The notes beneath the pieces were generated by a model, which was given only the letters and a program-made list of their open reading frames with translations, had not been told where the DNA came from and made no database searches. From Cupriavidus sp. BIS7 (GTDB lineage: Bacteria; Pseudomonadota; Gammaproteobacteria; Burkholderiales; Burkholderiaceae): a stretch of 64,000 bases of DNA. A program made the translations under genes and the position numbers. Positions 1-7,916 of the stretch are shown piece by piece; positions within the stretch are counted from its first letter, which is position 1; every line of letters starts with the position of its first letter. The stretch is taken from positions 1 through 64,000 of the forward strand of contig NZ_ALOU01000013.1 of NCBI RefSeq assembly GCF_000292345.1. The letters are read 5' to 3'.

Positions 1-72
1 GGGCAGACGCCAACGGCGTTCCGCGACTCGGGCCGCGCCCGCCTGCCGGCGTTTGCCATGAAGGACGTCTGA
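1..72 (+). CDS. 3' end of an unidentified coding sequence (partial)
   Basis: An open frame runs from the first base to a TGA at 70-72 and would encode 23 C-terminal residues ending in AMKDV. Third codon positions are almost all G or C, as in the real genes of this window. The rest of the gene lies outside the window and the tail is too short to identify a family. It converges on the pca operon (pcaL stops at 113), with about 40 bases between the two stops and no clear terminator hairpin. Confidence 0.45.
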   Translation, partial: GQTPTAFRDSGRARLPAFAMKDV

Positions 73-112
73 GGGGCAAGCGGGGCGAGGGTGAGAAACG
101 ATAGGCCGAGGC

Positions 113-1291
113 TCAGCCGCGTGCGCGGTCAACGTCCGCGAACACTTCCTCGGCCATATGGAATGCCGAGTTGGCGGCCGGCACGCCGCAGTAGATCGCG
201 GTCTGCAGCAGCACCTCCTTGATCTCGTCGCGCGTGACGCCGTTGTTCGCCGCCGCACGCAGATGCAGCTTCAGCTCTTCCGATCGGTTCAGCGCCACCA
301 TCATGGCGATGGTAATCAGGCTGCGCGTGTGGCGCGGCAGGCCCTCGCGCGTCCAGATCTCACCCCATGCATAGCGCGTGATCAGGTTCTGGAACTCCTC
401 GTTCAACGGCGTCAGCCGTTGCAGCGAGCGATCTACGTGCGCGCTGCCGAGCACTTCCCGGCGCACGGAGAGCCCAGCGTCGTAGCGCGCCTGGTCGTCG
501 GTCACCGGCCGGCGGCCATTGATGAAGTCAAGCAGCGCAGCCGTGAAGCGGCCCGGCTGTTCGCGGTTCGAAAGGTGGGCGGCGTGCAGCTCCATATAGA
601 TAGCGCCGGGAATGGCGGCGGCCAGCGCCCTGCCCTCATCCGCCGTGGTGGACGGATCGTCGCTGCCTGCGATCACCAGCACCGGAACGGGGATGGTCTT
701 GACCGCGTCGCGCAGGTCCGCATCACGCACGGCTGCGCAACTGGCCGCATATCCGCGCGGATCCAGGCTTGCCATCACATCGCGCAGGTCATCGAGCGCG
801 CGTCCCGCCGTGGCGACGAAGCCCGGCGTGAACCAGCGGCCCAACGATGCTTCGACAAGGTCGCCCATGCCGTCGCGCATCACGGCATCGATGCGGGTGT
901 TCCAGCCATCGGCCGTGCCGATCTTCGGCGCGGTGTTGGACAGTACGATTTTTGAAAAACGTTCCGGCGCATGAATGCCGAGCCACATGCCGGTCAGGCC
1001 GCCCATCGAAAGCCCGCAGAACACAGCCTTATCGATCGGCAGCGCATCGAGGATGGCGAGCACGTCGCGGCCCAGCGTTTCCACGGTGAGCGCGGTTTCG
1101 GCGGTGGTCGAGCGGCCATGTCCGCGCACGTCGTAGCGCACCACGCGGAAGCGGCCCGCCAATGCGTCGGCCTGCGGCTTCCACATCGTATGGTCCGTGC
1201 CGAGCGAGTTGGAGAAAACGATGGCGGGTGCGTCGTCGGGTCCGTCGACGGTGTAGAACAGTCGGGCGCCGGCTTGATCGAGGTAAGGCAA
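113..1291 (-). CDS. pcaL: Fused 3-oxoadipate enol-lactonase / 4-carboxymuconolactone decarboxylase
   Basis: This 392-residue bifunctional enzyme would catalyse the two steps after PcaB in cytoplasmic protocatechuate degradation: decarboxylation of 4-carboxymuconolactone and hydrolysis of 3-oxoadipate enol-lactone to 3-oxoadipate. Residues 1-260 are an alpha/beta hydrolase with the nucleophile elbow GLSMGG (Ser95) and a late His in the HAAHLSN segment. Residues 270-385 are a carboxymuconolactone decarboxylase domain with the RHTRSLITIAMMVAL and EVLLQTAIYCGVPAAN motifs. The PcaD-PcaC fusion (PcaL) is known from several bacteria. The start is a TTG preceded by CTGGAGACTACC, 12 bases after pcaB. 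It is the last gene of pcaHGBL. Confidence 0.93.
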   Translation of the reverse strand: MPYLDQAGARLFYTVDGPDDAPAIVFSNSLGTDHTMWKPQADALAGRFRVVRYDVRGHGRSTTAETALTVETLGRDVLAILDALPIDKAVFCGLSMGGLTGMWLGIHAPERFSKIVLSNTAPKIGTADGWNTRIDAVMRDGMGDLVEASLGRWFTPGFVATAGRALDDLRDVMASLDPRGYAASCAAVRDADLRDAVKTIPVPVLVIAGSDDPSTTADEGRALAAAIPGAIYMELHAAHLSNREQPGRFTAALLDFINGRRPVTDDQARYDAGLSVRREVLGSAHVDRSLQRLTPLNEEFQNLITRYAWGEIWTREGLPRHTRSLITIAMMVALNRSEELKLHLRAAANNGVTRDEIKEVLLQTAIYCGVPAANSAFHMAEEVFADVDRARG

Positions 1292-1303
1292 GGTAGTCTC
1301 CAG

Positions 1304-2710
1304 TCAGGCCTTTTTGTGATTCGCGTGATTTGCATGATTCGCGCGTGCAGCGTGCCATGCTGCTGCTGCTGCATCGGCAAAGCGTTCGGATTGTCCTGCG
1401 TACTGGGCCGGATCGCTCAGGCGATCAAGCGTCTCGTCGTCGAGCAATCCAGCATGTTTGGGATCTTCGGCAAGCGTGCGCGCCAGCGCAGTGCGCAGCG
1501 TGCAGCCATCGGCCACGGCACGGCGCGATGCCTGCTCGACAAGATGATGGGCGGGCAGCCGGCCAATGCGCCGGCCAAGTTCGAGCATGGCGGCCTCGCC
1601 CAGGATCAGGCCGTGCGTGATATCGAGGTTCGCGCGCATTCGGGCCGCATCGACCTGAAGGCCGCCAGCAACATCGCTCATCTGGCGCAGCGCGCCCGCG
1701 GCCAACGCAGCGATCTGCGGCAGCGTATCCCACTCCGCCTGCCAGCCACCGAGCGCGCGCTCATGCTCCTGCGTCATGCCGGCCAGCATCGTCGCCACCA
1801 GCGGCGGCACACGTATGGCAGCGGTCAGCACTGCCGCGCAGCCCACTGGGTTGCGCTTGTGCGGCATCGTGCTGGAGCCGCCGCGCCCCGGGCCCGACGG
1901 CTCGGCCACCTCGGCAATCTCGGTCTGCATCATCAGAGAGATATCGCGCGCCATCTTGCCCAGCGTGCCGGTCAGCATGCCAAGCGCGGTGGCCACTTCC
2001 ACCAGGCGGTCGCGGTGCGCATGCCATGGCAGGTCAGGCAGATCGAGTCCAAGTTCGGCGGCGAAGCGGGCGGCAACGGCGGGGGCTGCATCGCCCAGGC
2101 TGGCCAGCGTGCCGGCGGCACCGCCGAACTGTAGCGCACGAGCCTGCTTGCGTACGCGATCGAGCCGTTCCAGGTCGCGACGCAGCGCATCGAGCCATCC
2201 GCCGGCCTTGCAGCCGAATGTCGTCGGCAAGGCGTGCTGCAACCACGTGCGCGCGACCATCGGCGTGGCGCGATGCGTGGCAGCCAACACTGCGCAGGCA
2301 TCGCCGAGGCGCAGCAGGTCGGATTCGATGGCGCCGAGCGCATCGCCCAGTTGCAGCACCAGAGCGGTATCGATGATGTCCTGGCTCGTGGCGCCCCAGT
2401 GGACGTAGCGTCCGGCGTCGGCATCGCGCTGCGTCACGGCGGCGGTCAACTGCTTCACAAACGGGATGGCGAGATTGCCGCCGGAAACGGCAGCCTGCGC
2501 CAGCGCGTCGAAGTCGATCACATCGGGGCTGGCGCAAGTCTCGGTAATGAAGGCGGCAGCCTCGGTCGGAATCACGCCGCACTGCGCTTCGGCCCACGCA
2601 AGGGCGGCTTCGGCAGCAAGCATGCGGCGCACTGTGCCGGCATCGGAAAAGATGTCGAGCACGGCGGGACTACCGAACATCGGATCAGTCAGGCGGGAGA
2701 ACGTGGGCAT
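1304..2710 (-). CDS. pcaB: 3-carboxy-cis,cis-muconate cycloisomerase
   Basis: This 468-residue enzyme of the fumarase/aspartase superfamily converts 3-carboxy-cis,cis-muconate, the product of PcaGH, to 4-carboxymuconolactone. It shows the GATSQD motif (residues 106-111) and the superfamily signature GSSTMPHKRNP at about 278-288. The frame is open back to 2797, but that extension is basic and low in complexity, and MPTFSRL at 2710 is the family-like start. The C-terminus ends in a small repeat, ANHANHANHKKA. It lies between pcaG and pcaL in one operon. Confidence 0.92.
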   Translation of the reverse strand: MPTFSRLTDPMFGSPAVLDIFSDAGTVRRMLAAEAALAWAEAQCGVIPTEAAAFITETCASPDVIDFDALAQAAVSGGNLAIPFVKQLTAAVTQRDADAGRYVHWGATSQDIIDTALVLQLGDALGAIESDLLRLGDACAVLAATHRATPMVARTWLQHALPTTFGCKAGGWLDALRRDLERLDRVRKQARALQFGGAAGTLASLGDAAPAVAARFAAELGLDLPDLPWHAHRDRLVEVATALGMLTGTLGKMARDISLMMQTEIAEVAEPSGPGRGGSSTMPHKRNPVGCAAVLTAAIRVPPLVATMLAGMTQEHERALGGWQAEWDTLPQIAALAAGALRQMSDVAGGLQVDAARMRANLDITHGLILGEAAMLELGRRIGRLPAHHLVEQASRRAVADGCTLRTALARTLAEDPKHAGLLDDETLDRLSDPAQYAGQSERFADAAAAAWHAARANHANHANHKKA

Positions 2711-2796
2711 CGTCGGTGGGGGCGTACCGGTGGTAATGCGCCGATTGTCATGCAAAGCGCGGCGCGGGTGGAACCCCGCGCCGCGCTTTACGGACA

Positions 2797-3366
2797 TCAG
2801 ATATCGAAAAAGACGGTCTCGTCCGCCCCCTGCAGCACAACGTCCCAGCGATAGCTGCTCTGGCCGTTCGGTTGGGCGATCAGCGTGGCGCGGCGATCGG
2901 CCGGCACCAGCGACAGCACACCATCGGCGGCGTTGGTGGCGGTCTCTTCGGGGAAATACATGCGCGTGGCAACGTGCTTGACCAGGCCGCGCATGAACAC
3001 CGACACCATGATGTGCGGCGCCTGCGGGCGTCCTTCGCCGTCGGGCACGGCGCCGGGCTTGACGGTGACGAAGCGGAACGAGCCGTCTGCTTCGGTCGGC
3101 ACGCGGCCGAACCCGGTAAAGCCGGGGACCAGAGCGAGATCGCGCGTGTCTTCCGGGTGGCGATAGCGGCCGGCGGGATTCGCCTGCCAGATCTCGACCA
3201 TGCCGTCTGGCACAGGCTCGCCTTTGCCATCGAAGACGCGGCCTTCGATCACGATGCGCTGTGGGGCCAGGTCAGGGGCGTCGGCGGTCAGGTCGGCGCA
3301 GTTCAGGCCGGTCAGGCCGATATGCAGGTAGGGACCAACGGTCTGGGATGCGGTGGCGTACAGCAT
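2797..3366 (-). CDS. pcaG: Protocatechuate 3,4-dioxygenase alpha subunit
   Basis: This 189-residue protein is the alpha chain of the intradiol ring-cleaving dioxygenase that opens protocatechuate to 3-carboxy-cis,cis-muconate. It has the intradiol fold segments TVGPYLHIGL near the N-terminus, IVIEGRVFDGKGEPVPDGMV, and PHIMVSVFMRGL. As usual for alpha subunits, it lacks the full set of iron ligands, which sit in PcaH. It starts 5 bases after the pcaH stop, so the two subunits are probably translationally coupled. Length is normal for the family. Confidence 0.95.
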   Translation of the reverse strand: MLYATASQTVGPYLHIGLTGLNCADLTADAPDLAPQRIVIEGRVFDGKGEPVPDGMVEIWQANPAGRYRHPEDTRDLALVPGFTGFGRVPTEADGSFRFVTVKPGAVPDGEGRPQAPHIMVSVFMRGLVKHVATRMYFPEETATNAADGVLSLVPADRRATLIAQPNGQSSYRWDVVLQGADETVFFDI

Positions 3367-3371
3367 GGCCT

Positions 3372-4085
3372 TTACTCCATCGGCGTGGCGTCGCGGCCGC
3401 GCAGCACGATATCGAAACGGTATCCGAGCGCGTACTCGGGGGCGGTGGTTTCCCAGTCCAGGGCGGCGATCAGTCGGTCGCGCGCCTTTTCGTCGGGCAC
3501 ACAGTTGAAGATCGGGTCGAACGGCAGCAGCGGGTCGCCGGGGAAGTACATCTGCGTGACCAACCGCGTGGCATATGCATTGCCGAACAGCGAGAAGTGG
3601 ATGTGTTGCGGCCGCCAGGCGTTGTGGTGGTTACGCCAGGGATAGGCGCCCGGCTTGATCGTCTTGAACTGGTAGTGGCCATTGGCGTCGGTGATCATGC
3701 GGCCTTCGCCCGAGAAATGCGGGTCCAGCGGCGCGTCGTGCTGGTCGCGCTTGTGCACATAGCGGCCGGCGGCATTCGCTTGCCAGACTTCGATCAGCGC
3801 ATTTGGCACCGGGCGGCCGTTCTCGTCGAGCACGCGGCCGGTGACCAGGATGCGCTCGCCGATCGGTTCTCCGCCATTGCCAACGGTCAGGTCGTTATCG
3901 CCCTGCCGGACAAATTCGGGGCCGAACGTCGGGCCCGTCACCTCGGAAAGCGACTGCGGCAGCGCAATCAGCGGCTGGCCCGGCGAGCGAAGCTGCGTCG
4001 AGGCATACGGATCGAAGCGGTATTCGGGCTGGGTGTTCCAGTACGGGCGACGGTACTGGTCGGGGCGGGCGGAGCGTGGGGGCAT
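3372..4085 (-). CDS. pcaH: Protocatechuate 3,4-dioxygenase beta subunit
   Basis: This 237-residue catalytic subunit carries the non-heme Fe(III) site. All four expected ligands are visible: Tyr109 (AGRYVHK), Tyr148 (PGAYPWRN), and His161 and His163 (PQHIHFSLFG). I place the start at the ATG at 4085, which has GGAGAC 8 bases upstream; an in-frame ATG at 4133 would add 16 residues (MHKVEPIDSYNHGDSA). It is the first gene of pcaHGBL, divergent from pcaQ, and probably activated by PcaQ from the palindrome at 4140-4179. Confidence 0.95.
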   Translation of the reverse strand: MPPRSARPDQYRRPYWNTQPEYRFDPYASTQLRSPGQPLIALPQSLSEVTGPTFGPEFVRQGDNDLTVGNGGEPIGERILVTGRVLDENGRPVPNALIEVWQANAAGRYVHKRDQHDAPLDPHFSGEGRMITDANGHYQFKTIKPGAYPWRNHHNAWRPQHIHFSLFGNAYATRLVTQMYFPGDPLLPFDPIFNCVPDEKARDRLIAALDWETTAPEYALGYRFDIVLRGRDATPME

Positions 4086-4139
4086 CGCGCTGTCTCCGTG
4101 GTTGTAGGAATCGATGGGCTCGACTTTATGCAACGCTGT

Positions 4140-4179
4140 AAGTCATGTAAATTGAGTTTTTCCGCAATTTGAATGACTT
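4140..4179. promoter_or_regulatory. Candidate PcaQ operator between pcaH and pcaQ
   Basis: An interrupted palindrome has left arm AAGTCATGTAAATTG (4140-4154) and right arm CAATTTGAATGACTT (4165-4179), matching at 13 of 15 positions around a 10-base spacer. It is AT-rich in a GC-rich background and lies between the divergent pcaH and pcaQ starts, where LysR-type regulators usually bind. It ends only 6 bases before the pcaQ ATG, so pcaQ has no room for a normal Shine-Dalgarno; it may be autoregulated or made from a leaderless transcript. PcaQ binding is inferred from position. Confidence 0.55.
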
Positions 4180-4185
4180 TTTGTT

Positions 4186-5139
4186 ATGGATGCCAATCAG
4201 CCGTCACGGGGAGGCCGCACCGACGCATTCCGAAGCCGAATCCGGCTGCGGCACCTGCATTGCTTTGTCGCCGTGGCGCAGACCCAGCATCTGGGCCGGG
4301 CCGGCGAGCGGCTTGGCCTGACGCAGCCCGCGGTGTCCAAGACGCTGACCGAGCTCGAGGAACTGGTGGGCACGCGGCTGCTCGTGCGCCAGCGCGCCGG
4401 TACGGACCTGACGGCCGCCGGGATGCGCTTCCTGCGCCATGCACTACGCGTGCTCGAGGACGTCGACGCTGCAGCGGACAGCCTGGGCGGCGCGGACGCC
4501 CCCCGGCAGGAGCGCATTCGCGTGGGCGCGTTGCCGAGCATCGTCCCGGCGCTGCTGCTTGAGGCGGTGACGCAGTTTCGCGCGAGCCATGCGGAAGTCG
4601 GGCTTGCCGTGCAGAGCGGGATGAACCGGACGCTGATCGACCTGCTCAAGGCCGATGTGCTCGACGTGGTGATCGGCCGCATGGACGACCCGGCGGCGAT
4701 GGAAGGCCTCTGGTTCGAATCGCTGGCGGCCGAGCCGCTGGTGCTGGCGGTGCGCACCGGCCATCCGCTCGCGGACAACGCGCGGCCAACGATGCGCGAT
4801 GTGGTGGCGTGGCCGATGGTGGTGCCGGCGCTTGGCTCGATTCCGCGCCACAGCACCGAAAGCCTGCTGGCACGGCATGGCTTCGCCTTGCCCGACGGCT
4901 GCCTTGAGACGGCGGACGCGTACCTGGGCCGGCTCGTGGCGCAGCAAAGCGACAGCGTCTGGGCCGCACCGCTATCGGCAACGCAACGCGCGGTCGCGGG
5001 CGGCGAACTGGTGCTGCTGCCGTTCGACACGCAGGGCACCGAGGAACCGATCGGCCTGCTGCGCAGAAGCGATCGCACGCTGGAGCCAGTGGCCGAGGCG
5101 TTCGCCGAAGCGATCCGCCGTATTGCGGCAAGCCGCTAG
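4186..5139 (+). CDS. pcaQ: LysR-type regulator of the pca operon
   Basis: This 317-residue LysR-type transcriptional regulator has an N-terminal winged helix-turn-helix (about 22-80, with HFVAVAQTQHLGRAGERLGL and the LTQPAVSKTLTELE recognition region) and a periplasmic-binding-protein-like effector domain (about 105-310). PcaQ regulators activate pca genes in response to beta-carboxymuconate-type intermediates. Its position divergent from pcaH supports that role here. No Shine-Dalgarno precedes the ATG (see the palindrome ending at 4179). A general aromatic LysR regulator remains possible from sequence alone. Confidence 0.85.
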   Translation: MDANQPSRGGRTDAFRSRIRLRHLHCFVAVAQTQHLGRAGERLGLTQPAVSKTLTELEELVGTRLLVRQRAGTDLTAAGMRFLRHALRVLEDVDAAADSLGGADAPRQERIRVGALPSIVPALLLEAVTQFRASHAEVGLAVQSGMNRTLIDLLKADVLDVVIGRMDDPAAMEGLWFESLAAEPLVLAVRTGHPLADNARPTMRDVVAWPMVVPALGSIPRHSTESLLARHGFALPDGCLETADAYLGRLVAQQSDSVWAAPLSATQRAVAGGELVLLPFDTQGTEEPIGLLRRSDRTLEPVAEAFAEAIRRIAASR

Positions 5140-5308
5140 CGTTTCCGGGGCCACTCGGCGCCTGCCCTCGCAAAATTCTTTGCGCTATCCGCGAACACGC
5201 CGCCAGCCCTTTGCCGCCGCGCCTTCGTGACGGAATCGCGGGTCATGATCTGACCTGCCTTGCGGGTTTACGCCGATACTTCGCACGCAAAAACGCTGCG
5301 TATGATCC

Positions 5309-5342
5309 GTTCCTATCGAGAACAGTAGTTCGCCCTTAGAAC
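5309..5342. promoter_or_regulatory. Tandem GTTC-N7-GAAC operator-like repeats before pcaK
   Basis: Two 15-bp palindromic units, GTTCCTATCGAGAAC (5309-5323) and GTTCGCCCTTAGAAC (5328-5342), lie 19 bases apart start to start in the 284-base gap between pcaQ and pcaK. The repeat on the same helical face suggests cooperative binding by a dimeric regulator. The GTTC half-site recalls sites of IclR-family aromatic regulators such as PcaR/PobR, but no such gene is adjacent. The remainder of the gap shows no gene. Confidence 0.45.
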
Positions 5343-5423
5343 AATATCGATGCACGGTTGCTCCAATCGCCCACTAAAGAGGTGCAGGATCAGCCACCGA
5401 CAGATCCGAGAACGGAGACAATC

Positions 5424-6803
5424 ATGTCCCAGACCTTGCGCCCCGCAACTGGCACGCTCGACGTCCAGTCGCTTATCGACAGCCAACGCTTCTCCGCGTA
5501 TCAGTGGCTTATCTTGATCCTATGTTTCATGATCGTCGCCGTGGATGGCTTTGACACGGCGGCAATGGGATATGTTGCCCCGGCCCTGGTGCAGGACTGG
5601 GGGATCGAGAAATCGTCACTTGGTCCGGTGATGAGTGCGGCGCTCTTCGGGCTTGCGTTTGGCGCGATCTTCGCGGGCCCGATGGCCGACCGCGTCGGCC
5701 GCAAGAAGGTGCTGGTGCTTTCGGTGTTTTTCTTTGGCGCCTGCAGCCTGGCCACGGCCTTCGCCCCGACCGTCTGGTGGCTGACGGTCATGCGCTTCCT
5801 GACCGGCCTGGGACTTGGCGCAGCGATGCCCAACGCGGTCACGCTGATGTCCGAGTACGCGCCGGCTCGCCGTCGCGCTGTGCTCGTCAACACCATGTTC
5901 TGCGGCTTCCCGCTCGGATCGGCTGCGGGCGGCTTCTTTGCCGCAGCGATCATTCCTCATTACGGCTGGCATAGCGTGCTGGTCGCCGGAGGCATCGTGC
6001 CGCTGGTCCTGGCGGTACTGCTGGTAGCCACGCTGCCCGAATCGATCCGCTACATGGTCGTGCGCCAGTACCCCGCCGACCAGATTCGCAAAGTGCTGGC
6101 CCGCGTCACCGGCGCCAACGTGAATGACGCCCGCGCATTCACGATCAGCGAGACCGCGCCGGCAGCGGCATCGGCCATCGGCACGGTGCTGGCACCGCGT
6201 TACCGCCTGGGCTCGGCCATGCTGTGGCTCACCTACTTCATGGGCCTGGTGATTTTCTACCTGCTGACGAGCTGGATGCCGACGCTGATGAAGGACGCTG
6301 GCTTCACGCTGCAACGCGCTTCGTTCCTGACTGCCCTGTTCCCGCTCGGCGGCGGCATCGGCACCATCGCGGCCGGCTGGTTCATGGACCGATTCAACCC
6401 GAACAAGGTCATCGCCATTACCTACGCGCTAACCGGCGTGCTGATCTATGCCGTGGGCCAGGGCGCTGGCGGCGAGCAGTTCGTACTCGGCGCGCTGATT
6501 TTCCTGGCAGGCACCGCAATGAACGGCGCCCAATCGTCGATGCCCTCGCTGGCTGCCGGGTTCTACCCGACGCAAGGCCGTGCCACCGGCGTGGCATGGA
6601 TGCTTGGCATCGGTCGTTTCGGGGGCATCACCGGCGCGCTCCTCGGCGCAGAACTGCTGCGCATGCATCTGGGCTTCGACAGGATCTTCACGCTGCTGGC
6701 GGTACCGGCGTTCATCGCCGCCGCCGCACTGATCGTCAAGCAGGTGGGCGCCCGCAATGCGGCGCCGCACGACCCAAAACAGGCAATGGTTTCGGGTCAT
6801 TGA
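5424..6803 (+). CDS. pcaK: Aromatic acid:H+ symporter (MFS), probable protocatechuate/4-hydroxybenzoate transporter
   Basis: This 459-residue inner-membrane transporter of the major facilitator superfamily has 12 predicted hydrophobic segments. It carries the aromatic-acid symporter hallmarks DGFD (41-44) in helix 1 and GPMADRVGRKK (85-95) in the loop after helix 2. The start ATG at 5424 follows AACGGAGACAATC; the frame is open to 5358 but the extra residues are not family-like. Its place beside pcaQ and pcaHGBL supports uptake of protocatechuate or a related hydroxybenzoate, though the exact substrate cannot be read from sequence. Confidence 0.85.
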   Translation: MSQTLRPATGTLDVQSLIDSQRFSAYQWLILILCFMIVAVDGFDTAAMGYVAPALVQDWGIEKSSLGPVMSAALFGLAFGAIFAGPMADRVGRKKVLVLSVFFFGACSLATAFAPTVWWLTVMRFLTGLGLGAAMPNAVTLMSEYAPARRRAVLVNTMFCGFPLGSAAGGFFAAAIIPHYGWHSVLVAGGIVPLVLAVLLVATLPESIRYMVVRQYPADQIRKVLARVTGANVNDARAFTISETAPAAASAIGTVLAPRYRLGSAMLWLTYFMGLVIFYLLTSWMPTLMKDAGFTLQRASFLTALFPLGGGIGTIAAGWFMDRFNPNKVIAITYALTGVLIYAVGQGAGGEQFVLGALIFLAGTAMNGAQSSMPSLAAGFYPTQGRATGVAWMLGIGRFGGITGALLGAELLRMHLGFDRIFTLLAVPAFIAAAALIVKQVGARNAAPHDPKQAMVSGH

Positions 6804-6850
6804 ACCGGCCGCCGGCACCCCGGGGAGATGGATGAAGACGCGCCGCATAC

Positions 6851-7435
6851 GTGCTACCGTTCGGTAGTACCAGCGGGCTGCGGCGCACGAACTTGGACCA
6901 GCACACCTCCGGGGACAACATCTTCTTCATCGGTTTCATGGGCGCCGGCAAGACGACTGTCGGGCGCGCCGTCGCGCAGTCGCTCGGCCGCCCGTTCTTC
7001 GATACCGACCAGGAAATCGAAGCGCGCTGCGGCGTACGGGTGGCCACGATCTTCGAACTCGAAGGCGAGGAAGGCTTCCGTCAGCGCGAGGCACGCGTAC
7101 TCGATGAATTGACGCAGCGCAGCGGCATTGTGCTGGCCACCGGCGGAGGTGCCGTGCTGCGGCAGGAAAACCGCGAGATGCTGCGCACGCGCGGCCGCGT
7201 GATCTACCTCGACGCAACGTTGCCAGAACTCTGGAAACGCACCCGGCGCAACCGCGCGCGCCCCCTGTTGCAGGCCGAAAACCCGCGCGCCCGGCTCGAG
7301 GCGCTCTTTTGCGAGCGCGACCCGATCTATCGGGAAGTCGCCCATATCATCATGCCCGCCCATGGGGGCAGCGTCGCCCAGGCAGCCGCAGGCGTACTGG
7401 CGCAACTGGGCTTCATCCTTCCTGATGCGCAATAA
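6851..7435 (+). CDS. aroK: Shikimate kinase
   Basis: This protein of about 180-194 residues would phosphorylate shikimate at the 3-hydroxyl using ATP. It shows the P-loop [12 protein letters not shown], the substrate-binding FFDTDQEIE segment, [19 protein letters not shown] and the lid region around [11 protein letters not shown]. The first possible start is a GTG at 6851; a TTG at 6893 (LDQHTSGDN) is closer to the usual N-terminus. A strong GGGGAG precedes an ATG at 6832 that opens a 12-codon reading frame ending at 6867, possibly a leader. No aroB neighbours it; it follows pcaK by 47 bases, so cotranscription is possible. Confidence 0.85.
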   Translation: MLPFGSTSGLRRTNLDQHTSGDNIFFIGFMGAGKTTVGRAVAQSLGRPFFDTDQEIEARCGVRVATIFELEGEEGFRQREARVLDELTQRSGIVLATGGGAVLRQENREMLRTRGRVIYLDATLPELWKRTRRNRARPLLQAENPRARLEALFCERDPIYREVAHIIMPAHGGSVAQAAAGVLAQLGFILPDAQ

Positions 7436-7450
7436 CTCATGTGAGTTATT
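7431..7450. repeat. Perfect palindrome overlapping the aroK stop codon
   Basis: AATAACTCA and TGAGTTATT form 9-base arms around a TG centre, overlapping the TAA at 7433-7435. It lacks a following T-run, so it is not a standard terminator; it could be a protein-binding site or a 3' stabilising hairpin. Confidence 0.3.
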
Positions 7451-7527
7451 GGAGCAAAGGGGCCTCAAACGGCACACTGGCTGCGGGGTCACTCGACACG
7501 ACCCTGAAACGACTTGGCAACTCTTAC

Positions 7528-7565
7528 TGCCCCGGCGATCCCGCGCGCCGGGGCATTTCTTTTTG
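7528..7565 (+). terminator. Rho-independent terminator after aroK
   Basis: A perfect 10-bp GC-rich stem, TGCCCCGGCG (7528-7537) and CGCCGGGGCA (7546-7555), encloses an 8-base loop and is followed by TTTCTTTTT. It lies 93 bases after the aroK stop and would end the pcaK-aroK transcript. Confidence 0.85.
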
Positions 7566-7703
7566 GGCCCCGCTTCCGGCCAAACGGGCAAAGTCCATTT
7601 CTTTTGCCTTGCATCAACCCACCCGGCACAGACCGACACAACTTTTCGCGTTGCCATGGTGCACGATGACGCCCTGTTCATTCACTCGACAAGGAGCCAC
7701 ATC

Positions 7704-7901
7704 ATGCAGAACACTCCCTCTCGCAAGGCGCGCCACGCCAGTACGAAACCCGAGGCCGACAACGCCGCCAACGCACGGTCCAAGCCAACGGCTTCGGCAT
7801 CCAGCGCACGTCAGACACGTCGCAAGTCGCTTGCGGCATTCATCATGGCCATACCTCCCGGCGATCCCTGCGATGAGCGGGACTTCGCACGAATCCAATA
7901 G
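7704..7901 (+). CDS. Small basic protein, candidate antitoxin for the adjacent PIN toxin
   Basis: This 65-residue protein starts at an ATG with AAGGAG 7 bases upstream and ends 15 bases before the PIN-domain gene, the usual order and spacing of a VapBC/FitAB operon. The first two thirds are low in complexity and rich in Lys, Arg, Ala and Ser, with no recognisable ribbon-helix-helix or AbrB-type DNA-binding fold. The C-terminal part (RRKSLAAFIMAIPPGDPCDERDFARIQ, written here in parts) resembles toxin-wrapping tails that end in acidic-then-DFAR residues. The antitoxin role is inferred from context. It may be a degenerate or unusual antitoxin. Confidence 0.6.
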   Translation: MQNTPSRKARHASTKPEADNAANARSKPTASASSARQTRRKSLAAFIMAIPPGDPCDERDFARIQ

Positions 7902-7916
7902 CCGGGGCGACCGAAC

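Noticed and set aside
6851-7435. Possible BoxR-type regulator (shikimate-kinase-like domain fused to an HTH)
   Set aside because: There is no helix-turn-helix domain; the protein is only the kinase fold.
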